A DNA stretch of 35,870 nt from Treponemataceae bacterium (GTDB lineage: Bacteria > Spirochaetota > Spirochaetia > Treponematales > Treponemataceae). The stretch's first letter is position 1; every line of letters starts with the position of its first letter. Of this stretch, positions 24,648 through 31,944 are shown one piece after another. The position numbers and the translations under genes are program-made. The notes under the pieces were generated by a model. It did not search any database, was not told the DNA's origin, and saw nothing but the letters and a program-made list of their open reading frames with translations. The stretch covers positions 1 to 35,870 of the forward strand of contig JAIKVO010000047.1 in assembly GCA_024685655.1 (NCBI GenBank). Direction: 5' to 3'.

Positions 24648-24802
24648 AATCAATAACTGGATTTTTGCCACTAAAAAGTTTTCCCGATGTTTTCTAAGTA
24701 AGCGCAAGAATACACCGAAGAATCGGAGTTAAAAATGACTTGTTTGCACAGTGGTTCCAAGGAGAAGATAGGAGCTATGTCAGCAAACATCAAATCGAAC
24801 TG

Positions 24803-24831
24803 TTGAAACATACAGTTTCTATGGGTATACT
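24803..24831 (+). promoter_or_regulatory. Promoter of the YchJ-like gene, leaderless geometry
   Basis: TTGAAA 24803-24808, 17-nt spacer, TATACT 24826-24831, then 7 nt to the ATG at 24839. Both boxes match consensus in five of six positions and the spacing is ideal, so transcription should begin at or within a base or two of the start codon. Confidence 0.7.
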
Positions 24832-24838
24832 CTGTAGT

Positions 24839-25342
24839 ATGAGTGAATTTGATAAAAGCGGGTTTTGCCCGTGTGGTTCAGGCAAGAAATATGATGATTG
24901 CTGTGGTGCTATTATTAGCGGCCTAAAAAAGGCGGAAACTGCCGAAGAGTTGATGAGAAGCCGGTATTCTGCGTATGTTGTGCATGAAATTGATTATATC
25001 GTAAAAACATGTACTTCTGATGAACAGAATGCGATTGATGTCGAAGAGACTCGCAAGTGGAGCGAGGAATCTGATTGGCAGGGGCTTAAGATTATCAGGA
25101 CAGAAAAAGGCGGCGCAAATGATAAGGAAGGTGTCGTCGAATTCTCTGCCACATATTCGCGGAAGGGACTTCGTGATATCCATCTTGAACGGGCTTTGTT
25201 CAAGAAAGTGAATGGCGAATGGCTTTATGACCGCGGAGAGCTTGTTCCGACCACTGTTGTCCGTCAAGGTGCGAAAATCGGAAGGAATGATCCGTGTCCG
25301 TGCGGTTCTGGAAAGAAATATAAGCATTGTTGTGGAAGATGA
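24839..25342 (+). CDS. YchJ/UPF0225-like protein with SEC-C zinc motifs at both ends
   Basis: A 167-residue protein. It opens with a SEC-C motif ([14 protein letters not shown]) and ends with another ([17 protein letters not shown]), each with the CxC...CC zinc pattern. Between them lies the UPF0225/YchJ core, an NTF2-like fold with the signature [21 protein letters not shown] and TYSRKG...[16 protein letters not shown]. The function of the family is unknown; the SEC-C motif of SecA binds zinc and contacts SecB or ribosomes. The start is set by a promoter whose -10 ends 7 nt upstream. It overlaps the rlmB-like gene as ATGA, so the two are coupled. Confidence 0.88.
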   Translation: MSEFDKSGFCPCGSGKKYDDCCGAIISGLKKAETAEELMRSRYSAYVVHEIDYIVKTCTSDEQNAIDVEETRKWSEESDWQGLKIIRTEKGGANDKEGVVEFSATYSRKGLRDIHLERALFKKVNGEWLYDRGELVPTTVVRQGAKIGRNDPCPCGSGKKYKHCCGR

Positions 25343-26199
25343 GCATAAAGACAGTAACAGGATTCCATGCGATAGAAGAGTATTTGCGCAGTGTTGGTGA
25401 TACAGCCGATTTGAGTGCGAAAGCGACGGGTACTGGCAAAAGGGCAACAGCCGCCGTTTCTGGAAAAAAAACTGATGCAAGTGAAAGCAATGAGAAACTT
25501 CGAATTTTCTATTCTGTTGCAGGACCCCGCGTAAAAAAAATAATAGCACAAGCAGAAAAATCGGGTATTTTATGTAGCAAAGTTCCTGATTCAAAGCTTG
25601 ATGAACTTGTATCTGAAAAGCCGGATACATTACGAGATCACAGAGGCATTGTTCTTGTAACGGAAAAGAACGACTCTTCGGAGGACGTGGCTCGTGTTTC
25701 ATTTGATGAGTTCGTTGCTCAGTCAAGAAAAGACAGTTCGGAAAAGAAGCTTTCTGTTGTGGTTGTGCTTGATTCTGTTACTGATCCGCACAACGTCGGT
25801 GCAATAATACGAAGTTGCGACCAATTTGGTGTAGATTTAGTTGTTTTGCCGGAGCGTCGAGGAGCTAAAGACAGCGAAGTTATTGCTCGTTCAAGTGCAG
25901 GAGCTACTGCGTGGGTTCCTGTGGCGGTAGTTCCTAACCTTGTGCGTGCAGTTGAGACCCTTAAAGAAGCAGGTTACTGGGTTTACGGTGCGGATGCCGG
26001 CGGCATAAGTATTGCAAATTCCAGATTTGAAGGAAAAATCGTGCTAATAATGGGCAGTGAAGGCAGTGGAATGGGAAGACTTCTTGAAAAAGAATGCGAT
26101 GTTATAGTTTCTATTCCAACTTGCGGAAAATTGGACAGTTTGAATGTGTCTGTTGCCGCCGGCATCCTGCTTTATGAGATTCATCGTCAAAACCTTTAG
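25339..26199 (+). CDS. rlmB: SpoU/TrmH-family RNA 2'-O-methyltransferase (RlmB-like)
   Basis: The protein has 286 residues. The C-terminal SPOUT domain carries motif 1 ([20 protein letters not shown] with the conserved Asn and Arg), motif 2 ([12 protein letters not shown]) and motif 3 ([19 protein letters not shown]), which together make the knotted SAM site. The N-terminal substrate-binding domain (about 5-100) begins [11 protein letters not shown], typical of RlmB, which methylates G2251 of 23S rRNA. Residues about 25-55 are a polar Ala/Lys/Ser-rich insert not usual in RlmB. A related tRNA or rRNA target cannot be excluded. Start ATG 25339 overlaps the upstream stop by 4 nt. Confidence 0.85.
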   Translation: MSIKTVTGFHAIEEYLRSVGDTADLSAKATGTGKRATAAVSGKKTDASESNEKLRIFYSVAGPRVKKIIAQAEKSGILCSKVPDSKLDELVSEKPDTLRDHRGIVLVTEKNDSSEDVARVSFDEFVAQSRKDSSEKKLSVVVVLDSVTDPHNVGAIIRSCDQFGVDLVVLPERRGAKDSEVIARSSAGATAWVPVAVVPNLVRAVETLKEAGYWVYGADAGGISIANSRFEGKIVLIMGSEGSGMGRLLEKECDVIVSIPTCGKLDSLNVSVAAGILLYEIHRQNL

Positions 26200-26260
26200 G
26201 GGGGGTCTCAAATTCTGCGTTCGAACTATGGAAAAATTGCAACTTACGAATACAGTTGTT

Positions 26261-26278
26261 TGTCTATTAAAGTAGACA
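26261..26278. repeat. Inverted repeat before the hemolysin III gene
   Basis: TGTCTA 26261-26266 and TAGACA 26273-26278 form a perfect 6-6-6 inverted repeat about 32 nt before the ATG at 26310. It could be an operator or a small mRNA hairpin. The rest of the 110-nt gap shows no clear promoter. Confidence 0.35.
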
Positions 26279-26309
26279 TTTATCATAAACATGCATTTGA
26301 GAGGATTAT

Positions 26310-27170
26310 ATGGCAGAACAGATTTTTGAATATGAAAAATCACCACAGCAAAAAGCAGCTGATAAAATCGCAGAAATAAAGAAAAAGGCTCGTGCGGATA
26401 TAAAACAGGTAAAAGCCGATTTGCACAAAGAGTTGTACGGCGAAGACGGTTCAGCGCTCGACAAGATTTTCAAGAAAAAACTCCGCATTCAGCATAAAGA
26501 AGCAGAACGCATCGCATATATCAACAGAAAAAAACGCTATTCAACTGGCGAAGAGATTTTTCACGCGATATCGCACGGAATCGGTACCGGTCTAGCAATT
26601 GCTGCGACTGTCCTTATGATAGTTAAAGCAGTTACATCAGCTTCCCCAGAACTTAGACCGTTCTTCGTATCGGGAGTCAGTGTTTTTGGCGCAGCCCTGA
26701 TTTTTACATATCTTTTTTCAACTATATATCATGCCCTTGTTCCGCTCGGTGCAAAAAAAGTTTTTGCAATCCTTGATCATACATCAATTTATGTACTTAT
26801 TGCCGGTACTTACACTCCGCTTTGCCTTGGCAGCTTGCACAACACGCTTGGCTGGGTTTATTTCGGTGTAATTTGGGCTTTAGCTCTGGGTGGTGTAATA
26901 TCTTATTCCGTGTTAGGAAGTAAAATGCGTATTGCGGCAGCTGTCACATATCTTCTTATGGGATGGATGATTATCTTTATAATAAAATATGTTAAGGAAG
27001 CTCTTCCTGTATCCAGTCTTGTTCTGCTGATTGTCGGCGGTGTCGTATATACGCTAGGAATTTTCTTTTATATCAGAAAGGATACAAAATGGATGCACTC
27101 AGTCTGGCATTTATTCAGTCTGGGGGGTAGTGTACTTCATTTCTTCGCGATTTACTTTTCTATAAAATAA
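26310..27170 (+). CDS. Hemolysin III / PAQR-family membrane protein with coiled-coil extension
   Basis: Residues about 78-286 form a seven-helix PAQR (YqfA/hemolysin III) domain with the conserved metal-site motifs: EEIFHAISHGIGTGLA, FSTIYHAL, LDHTSIYVLIAGTYTP, and the C-terminal HSVWHLFSLGGSVLHFFA. Related proteins are suggested to act as hydrolases or membrane-homeostasis factors; a haemolytic role is not established. Unusual is the N-terminal extension of about 75 residues, highly charged and predicted helical (KAADKIAEIKKKARADIKQV), absent from typical bacterial members of about 210 residues. An AGAGGA before the ATG supports this start, so the extension is translated. It is followed 16 nt later by aspS. 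Confidence 0.88.
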   Translation: MAEQIFEYEKSPQQKAADKIAEIKKKARADIKQVKADLHKELYGEDGSALDKIFKKKLRIQHKEAERIAYINRKKRYSTGEEIFHAISHGIGTGLAIAATVLMIVKAVTSASPELRPFFVSGVSVFGAALIFTYLFSTIYHALVPLGAKKVFAILDHTSIYVLIAGTYTPLCLGSLHNTLGWVYFGVIWALALGGVISYSVLGSKMRIAAAVTYLLMGWMIIFIIKYVKEALPVSSLVLLIVGGVVYTLGIFFYIRKDTKWMHSVWHLFSLGGSVLHFFAIYFSIK

Positions 27171-27179
27171 CGGTATTAT
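27151..27179 (+). promoter_or_regulatory. Candidate aspS promoter with leaderless geometry
   Basis: TTTACT 27151-27156, 17-nt spacer, TATTAT 27174-27179, then 7 nt to the aspS ATG at 27187. It lies within the last codons of the upstream gene. No Shine-Dalgarno precedes aspS. Confidence 0.5.
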
Positions 27180-27186
27180 TCGGCTT

Positions 27187-29019
27187 ATGGAAACAACAAA
27201 GAGAACTCACACCTGCGGAGAGCTGCGCGGTTGTGATGATGGCAAAACAGTCGTATTGAATGGATGGGTTCACCGTATCCGTGAACATGGCGGTATTTCT
27301 TTTATCAATTTGCGTGACCGATACGGCATAACTCAGGTTGTAGTTGACTCGGATTCTTCTGCCGAACTGCTCGACACAGCAAAAAATCTTAGGATGGAAT
27401 TCTGTATCGCCGTACAAGGCGTAGTTCGTGCCCGCCCTGATTCAATGATTAACAAGGATATGACAACTGGCGAGATTGAGCTTGTTGCCAAGGAAATAAA
27501 GATTCTTTCAAAATCAGAAGTTCTGCCTTTCATGCTTGATGAGATGAACAAAGATGGAACGCCTGTAATTGCGAATGAAGATTTGCGCCTTAAATACAGA
27601 TATCTAGACCTGCGCTCACAGAGAATGCAGCACAATATCATTTTGAGAAGCCAAGTTGCTTTTGCTACACGCGAATATCTTACTTCAAAAGGTTTCCTTG
27701 AAATTGAGACGCCGACTTTCATAAAATCTACGCCGGAGGGAGCCCGCGACTACCTTGTTCCTAGCCGCGTACACCCCGGAAAGTTCTATTCACTTCCTCA
27801 GTCTCCGCAGCTTTACAAGCAGCTTCTTATGGTTTCTGGCTTCGATAAGTATTTCCAGATTGCACGCTGTTACCGCGACGAGGATGCGCGCGGCGATCGT
27901 CAGCCTGAGTTCACCCAGATTGATATGGAGATGAGCTTCACGAACCGTGAAGAAGTTCTTGAAACGACAGAAGGCATGATGGGCTATATCTTCAAGAAAA
28001 CGCTCGGTGTTGAGCTACCGGCGCACTTTGATCGCCTTTCTTGGGAAGACGCATTCGACTTCTATGGCTCTGATAAACCAGACCTTCGTTTCGACCTGAA
28101 AATGCAGGATGCTGATTTTATGGCAGGTCTTAGCGATTTTGGCGCGTTCAAGGCTGGTGCAGCATCATGCGGTCGCGACGTTCAGCGTCATAAGCGCACA
28201 GGTCTTAAAGCTCTCGTCGTTAAAAACGTTGCGGACAAATACAGCCGCAAAAAGATTGAGGAACTTGAAGCTATTGCAAAGAAATACAAGGCAAAAGGTC
28301 TTGCATGGATGAAGGTAAACGCAGAAGGCGTTTTTGAGGGCGGAATAAGTAAATTCTACGCCGGAAAAGAAGCCGATATTTGCGGCAAACTTGGCGCAGA
28401 AAAGAACGACCTTCTCCTTTTCGTCAGCGACGAAAACTGGCAGGTAGCTTGTACCGCTTTGGGAGCCGTCCGCAAGCAGCTCGGAAAAGACCTGAACCTT
28501 TACAACCCGGCAGACGAATTCCATTTCGCATGGATTGTCGATTTCCCATATTTCGCATGGAACGAAGAAGAAAACCACTGGGAGACGGAACACCACATGT
28601 TCACTCTTCCGCAGGAAAAATACTGGCCTATTCTTGAAAGCGACCCAGGCGCGGTAAAAGGCGACTTGTACGACCTTGTACTCAACGGCTACGAGCTTGC
28701 GTCCGGCTCTATGCGTATCAACGACCCGGAGCTTCAGCAGCGCATTTTCAAGATTGTCGGTTACAGCAACGAGCGCGCACAAAAAGCGTTCGGCTTCCTT
28801 GTAGAGGCTTTCAAATACGGTGCGCCGCCGCACGGAGGAATCGCGCCGGGACTTGACCGCCTTATAATGCTTATGTGCCACGAAGAGTCAATTCATGAAG
28901 TTATTGCTTTCCCAAAGAACAATGTGGCGGCAAGTCCTATGGACGAGTGCCCGAGCTTTGTTGACGAGCAGCTTGTGAAGGATCTTCACATCGCCATTAC
29001 TGAGCGCGAGGAAGAGTAA
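27187..29019 (+). CDS. aspS: Aspartyl-tRNA synthetase, bacterial type
   Basis: A class II synthetase of 610 residues, the usual length for the bacterial form with the GAD insertion domain. An OB-fold anticodon domain comes first (VVLNGWVHRIREHGGISFIN), then the flipping-loop and motif 1 region (YRYLDLRSQRMQ, LEIETPTFIKSTPEGARDYL), motif 2 (YFQIARCYRDEDARGDRQPE), the GAD insert (about 300-420), and motif 3 (GGIAPGLDRLIMLM). The tail HEVIAFPKNNVAASPMDECP is typical. It charges tRNA-Asp; some bacterial forms also charge tRNA-Asn, and without knowing whether gatCAB or asnS exist this is open. No Shine-Dalgarno is present; the promoter ends 7 nt before the ATG. Confidence 0.97.
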   Translation: METTKRTHTCGELRGCDDGKTVVLNGWVHRIREHGGISFINLRDRYGITQVVVDSDSSAELLDTAKNLRMEFCIAVQGVVRARPDSMINKDMTTGEIELVAKEIKILSKSEVLPFMLDEMNKDGTPVIANEDLRLKYRYLDLRSQRMQHNIILRSQVAFATREYLTSKGFLEIETPTFIKSTPEGARDYLVPSRVHPGKFYSLPQSPQLYKQLLMVSGFDKYFQIARCYRDEDARGDRQPEFTQIDMEMSFTNREEVLETTEGMMGYIFKKTLGVELPAHFDRLSWEDAFDFYGSDKPDLRFDLKMQDADFMAGLSDFGAFKAGAASCGRDVQRHKRTGLKALVVKNVADKYSRKKIEELEAIAKKYKAKGLAWMKVNAEGVFEGGISKFYAGKEADICGKLGAEKNDLLLFVSDENWQVACTALGAVRKQLGKDLNLYNPADEFHFAWIVDFPYFAWNEEENHWETEHHMFTLPQEKYWPILESDPGAVKGDLYDLVLNGYELASGSMRINDPELQQRIFKIVGYSNERAQKAFGFLVEAFKYGAPPHGGIAPGLDRLIMLMCHEESIHEVIAFPKNNVAASPMDECPSFVDEQLVKDLHIAITEREEE

Positions 29020-29098
29020 GCAAAAAAGCGCAGATAATAAGGGCTGCCCAAGGCGGACAGCCTGACAAAGCTAGTTTTCGTTCAGAAACGCTAAATTC

Positions 29099-29137
29099 AA
29101 AAAAAGAGGGCTGCCGTTCATATGAATTGGCAGCCCT
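29099..29137 (-). terminator. Rho-independent terminator of the CBM48 gene
   Basis: GGGCTGCC 29108-29115 pairs perfectly with GGCAGCCC 29129-29136. Read on the minus strand the stem is followed by CTTTTTTT (29106-29099). It lies 30 nt after the CBM48 stop codon. A separate, weaker hairpin (GGCTG 29042-29046 with CAGCC 29058-29062) follows aspS on the plus strand without a T run. Confidence 0.85.
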
Positions 29138-29166
29138 TATATTATACAAGTAGTGGTAGAAGATAA

Positions 29167-29475
29167 TTAGACGATAACGACTGAATTATCTGTATAAGAA
29201 AATGGTGCTGGAACATATTTGTCAGCTGCCCAGTCATTTTCCCAACGCTTTCCATCGAGCAGATAACGGAACTGGTATTCGTGACCAGCTTCAAGTGTAA
29301 CTTTTACTTTGAAACTTCCATCCTTATACTTCTTCATAGGTGTATCAATGCTACTCCAGCTATTGAAATCACCTGCGAGCCAAACTTGTTCAGCATCTTT
29401 TGCTGCTTCAGCTGAAAGTTCAAAAGTTACTCCGCATTTTGTCTTATCTTTGGAATAAGTTTTGTGTAATGCCAT
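29167..29475 (-). CDS. Free-standing CBM48 / AMPK-type glycogen-binding domain protein, 102 aa
   Basis: The whole protein is one isoamylase-N-like (CBM48) beta-sandwich: VTFELSAEAAKDAEQVWLAG, DFNSWSS with the carbohydrate-contacting tryptophan, SFKVKVTLEAGHEYQFRYLL, and DGKRWENDWAADKYVP with the second tryptophan pair. Such modules bind glycogen or starch-like alpha-glucans and are usually fused to branching or debranching enzymes or to AMPK subunits; here no catalytic domain is attached. It is cytoplasmic (no signal). It has a good AGGAGAAGG Shine-Dalgarno, an own promoter and an own terminator, so it is a single-gene unit, possibly well expressed. A role in glycogen storage or regulation is inferred. 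Confidence 0.88.
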   Translation of the reverse strand: MALHKTYSKDKTKCGVTFELSAEAAKDAEQVWLAGDFNSWSSIDTPMKKYKDGSFKVKVTLEAGHEYQFRYLLDGKRWENDWAADKYVPAPFSYTDNSVVIV

Positions 29476-29534
29476 AATCCTTCTCCTGTTTTTAGAAATA
29501 CAATCGTATGATTGCGTTCTTTCTTGGCAACACC

Positions 29535-29540
29535 ATTATA
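29535..29540 (-). promoter_or_regulatory. -10 box of the CBM48 gene
   Basis: A perfect TATAAT on the minus strand lies about 60 nt before the ATG at 29475; the -35 (TATTCA, 17 nt away) is weak. The 5' leader contains a small hairpin, CAATC 29501-29505 with GATTG 29510-29514. The adjoining bases 29580-29690 are T/A-rich low-complexity sequence with no gene. Confidence 0.5.
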
Positions 29541-29695
29541 TAATTAATCGGTAAAAGTGAATAGTAAAAAAAGTCTATATTAACTGTTTTGCGTATTTTT
29601 TTACGATTTTTTTCGTTTTTTTTAAAAAAAAATCCTATTCTTAAGCAATTCCCTTTTTTATTTGTTTTCTACTATCCTTTTTTTTGCTAATGGGC

Positions 29696-29716
29696 TATTA
29701 TAGGCTTGCAATTTGG
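29696..29716 (+). promoter_or_regulatory. metK promoter -10 and upstream competing segment
   Basis: TATTAT 29696-29701 is a likely -10, placing the transcript start near 29708. From that base, GCAATTTGG (29708-29716) is complementary to CCGAATTGC (29768-29776) inside the SAM-II aptamer, with one G-U pair. It could act as an alternative partner that opens the aptamer. No good -35 is seen. Confidence 0.4.
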
Positions 29717-29754
29717 GGGTGTTTCGCCAGAAATATTCCCAAGACAAAATATCA

Positions 29755-29822
29755 TCCGCTGATTTATCCGAATTGCAGAGCGGAAGCTTTCCGTATGGAA
29801 AGAAATCTTGCTAAACAGGAGG
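29755..29822 (+). promoter_or_regulatory. SAM-II riboswitch controlling metK
   Basis: The metK leader contains the conserved core of the SAM-II aptamer: CGCTGATTTA followed by TCCGAATTGCA, then GCTAAACAGG. Stem P1 is TCCGCT 29755-29760 with AGCGGA 29779-29784. Loop bases ATTGC 29772-29776 and CC 29768-29769 can pair with GCTAA 29810-29814 and GG near 29818, giving the H-type pseudoknot of this class. The 3' strand runs into the Shine-Dalgarno AGGAGG (29817-29822), so SAM binding should hide it and repress metK, the SAM synthetase: feedback at translation. The long loop carries an extra hairpin, CTTTCC 29787-29792 with GGAAAG 29797-29802. Family recognition is from memory of the SAM-II consensus. 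Confidence 0.88.
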
Positions 29823-29828
29823 TTCTTT

Positions 29829-31010
29829 ATGAACGCTGTCTTGTCTAATCATCACTTTTTTACATCAGAGTCGGTAGGGGAAGGGCATCCTGATAAAGTA
29901 TGTGACCAAATTTCAGATGCTGTGCTCGACGCTTGCCTTTCGCAGGATCCGGAGAGCCACGTAGCGTGTGAGTGCTATGCCACAACAGGAATGGTTCTTG
30001 TCGGTGGTGAAATAACGACATCCGCGACACTTGATATTCAGAAAATTGCACGAGAAGTTGCTGGTAACATCGGGTACACCGATGCTGATTTTGGACTGGA
30101 CTGCAACTCTATGGCTGTTCTTAACACAATTCATACGCAGTCTCCTGATATAAACCAGGGTGTTGAAGGAAAAGGTCTTAAGGAATACGAGGGGCAGCAG
30201 GGCGCTGGCGACCAGGGAATGATGTTCGGATTCGCCTGTGACGAAACGCCAGAATTGATGCCAGCACCGATTATGTATTCGCACAAACTTCTTTTGAAGG
30301 CTGCGGAGCTTCGTAAGAGTAAGGTGATTCCGTGGCTCCGTCCTGACGCGAAAAGCCAGGTTACAATTGAGTACGACGGCTACAAACCTGTAAGAATTGA
30401 TACAGTCGTTATTTCACATCAGCATAACCCCGATGTGAGCTACGACGAGATTAAGAAGACGATTATCGAAAAGATAATTAAGCCTGTACTTGAGCCGACC
30501 GGACTTTTGGATTCAAACACAAAGTACTACATCAACCCGACTGGTCAGTTTGTCGTTGGCGGACCGCACGGCGATGCCGGTCTTACAGGAAGAAAGATTA
30601 TCGTAGATACTTATGGCGGAATGGGTCGTCACGGCGGCGGTGCATTCAGCGGAAAAGACCCGACGAAAGTTGACCGTTCAGCTGCTTACATGGCGCGCTA
30701 CATCGCAAAGAACATTGTTGCCGCAAAAATCGCGAGCAGAGCGGAAGTTCAGCTTGCGTATGCTATCGGTGTTCCGTTCCCTGTCTCTGTTATGGTGGAT
30801 ACGTTCGGCACAGGAACTGTTCCAGAAGAAAAGATTGTCGAGGCTGTAAATGCTGTTTTTGACTGCACCCCGGCTGGTATTATAAAGACACTCGATTTAC
30901 GTAAGCCGATTTACAGAGCCACCGCCGCATACGGTCACTTTGGCCGCGACGGTTTCAGCTGGGAAAAGGCCGACAAGGCTGATGCACTCCTGAAAGCAAT
31001 TAAAGCATGA
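29829..31010 (+). CDS. metK: S-adenosylmethionine synthetase
   Basis: MetK makes SAM from methionine and ATP. The 393-residue protein shows the family landmarks in order: [56 protein letters not shown] (ATP site), the [11 protein letters not shown]-type block ([12 protein letters not shown]), the phosphate loop [23 protein letters not shown], and [15 protein letters not shown] near the end. The ATG at 29829 is chosen because AGGAGG lies 6 nt before it; a start at 29808 would be inside the riboswitch. It is controlled by the SAM-II element directly upstream and overlaps nth by 4 nt (ATGA), so nth translation is probably coupled to it. Confidence 0.98.
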   Translation: MNAVLSNHHFFTSESVGEGHPDKVCDQISDAVLDACLSQDPESHVACECYATTGMVLVGGEITTSATLDIQKIAREVAGNIGYTDADFGLDCNSMAVLNTIHTQSPDINQGVEGKGLKEYEGQQGAGDQGMMFGFACDETPELMPAPIMYSHKLLLKAAELRKSKVIPWLRPDAKSQVTIEYDGYKPVRIDTVVISHQHNPDVSYDEIKKTIIEKIIKPVLEPTGLLDSNTKYYINPTGQFVVGGPHGDAGLTGRKIIVDTYGGMGRHGGGAFSGKDPTKVDRSAAYMARYIAKNIVAAKIASRAEVQLAYAIGVPFPVSVMVDTFGTGTVPEEKIVEAVNAVFDCTPAGIIKTLDLRKPIYRATAAYGHFGRDGFSWEKADKADALLKAIKA

Positions 31011-31642
31011 AAATGCTGAAACAGGCAGAAATACGCCAAGTTTTTGACGCGTTTAAGGCGCACAACTCCAATCCACAGACGGAGCTTATTGCGCCGAACG
31101 CCTATACGCTGCTCGTTGCCGTTATTCTTTCCGCGCAAGCAACCGACAAAAGCGTGAACAAAGCAACGGAATCGCTTTTTAAGGTGGCTGACACGCCGGA
31201 AAAAATGGTGGCTCTAGGCGCGGAAAAGCTTGAAGACTATATAAAAAGCATTGGGCTTTATCATGCCAAAGCACGCCACGTCATAGAAATGAGCCGGCAG
31301 CTCATAGAAAACTACGGTTCAGCGGTTCCCGATACGCGCGAAAAACTGGAATCGCTTTCGGGCGTGGGCAGAAAAACGGCTAACGTCATACTGAATGTTG
31401 TTTACAGGCAAAAGACAATGCCGGTTGATACGCATATTCTACGGATTGCCCCACGCATCGGGCTTGCTGCTGGAAAAACGCCGGAAAAAGTGGAACAGGA
31501 GCTTGTGGCGTGCATCCCCGATGAATATATGGAGCACGCGCATCACTGGCTGATTCTTCATGGGCGGTATGTGTGTACAGCAAAATCGCCTAAATGCGCG
31601 GAGTGCTGCATCCGTGACGTGTGTGCAAAAAACGGCGTGTAG
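31007..31642 (+). CDS. nth: Endonuclease III (DNA glycosylase/AP lyase)
   Basis: A 211-residue base-excision-repair enzyme that removes oxidised pyrimidines and cuts at abasic sites. The helix-hairpin-helix with catalytic lysine is [13 protein letters not shown] (K about residue 123), the catalytic aspartate is in [15 protein letters not shown], and a C-terminal [4Fe-4S] cluster loop follows the C-x6-C-x2-C-x5-C pattern ([17 protein letters not shown]). All catalytic residues are present. Its ATG overlaps the metK stop (ATGA), which puts repair of oxidised bases under the SAM-controlled leader; a second ATG two codons on is an alternative. Confidence 0.96.
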   Translation: MKMLKQAEIRQVFDAFKAHNSNPQTELIAPNAYTLLVAVILSAQATDKSVNKATESLFKVADTPEKMVALGAEKLEDYIKSIGLYHAKARHVIEMSRQLIENYGSAVPDTREKLESLSGVGRKTANVILNVVYRQKTMPVDTHILRIAPRIGLAAGKTPEKVEQELVACIPDEYMEHAHHWLILHGRYVCTAKSPKCAECCIRDVCAKNGV

Positions 31643-31792
31643 TTATAAGTAGCGCAAAAAATGTCGGGCTCGCTAGAATTCCGTAGCGATTCGTTGCCAA
31701 ACAAGTATGCTCGGAATCACAGTTTTTCTTAGATACTGAATGTTTTTCAGAGAAAATCACAAAAGCGCAGACAGAATCATTAAAAAAAATTC

Positions 31793-31932
31793 TTTCCTGA
31801 AACTTGCAGGAAAAAGGATTGGGTATTATACTGTATTAAAAGTTAGAGAGTTATGGTACCATATTCTATATATGACTCTCTAAAATAGCATATTTTTACT
31901 TAAACTTAGAGAATTATAGCTTACAATTCTCT
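31793..31932. promoter_or_regulatory. ATPase gene promoter with three inverted repeats
   Basis: TTGCAG 31804-31809, 17-nt spacer, TATACT 31827-31832 form a good promoter. Repeat A: TTTCCTG 31793-31799 with CAGGAAA 31807-31813, overlapping the -35. Repeat B: TTAGAGAGT 31843-31851 with ACTCTCTAA 31875-31883. Repeat C: AGAGAATT 31908-31915 with AATTCTCT 31925-31932, just before the GGAG 31936-31939. B and C share the related left arm TTAGAGARTTAT. They may be operators or mRNA hairpins. The rest of the 31643-31944 gap shows a hairpin TCGCTA 31670-31675 with TAGCGA 31684-31689 and nothing else I recognise. Confidence 0.6.
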
Positions 31933-31944
31933 TTCGGAGTCTTT

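Noticed and set aside
24923-25726. A 267-codon minus-strand reading frame across the YchJ-like and RlmB-like genes
   Set aside because: Both plus-strand genes carry clear family motifs here; the opposite frame is Phe/Leu/Ser-rich without structure.
26200-26215. G run after the RlmB-like stop as a phase-variation tract
   Set aside because: It lies after the stop codon and far from the next promoter or start, so slippage there would have no evident effect.
28165-28881. A 238-codon minus-strand reading frame inside aspS
   Set aside because: It lies wholly within a conserved synthetase gene and shows no family motif or ribosome-binding site.
31786-31813. TTTCCTG/CAGGAAA hairpin with a T run on the minus strand as a terminator
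   Set aside because: No minus-strand gene lies upstream of it in that direction, and on the plus strand it overlaps the -35 of the ATPase promoter, so an operator reading fits better.
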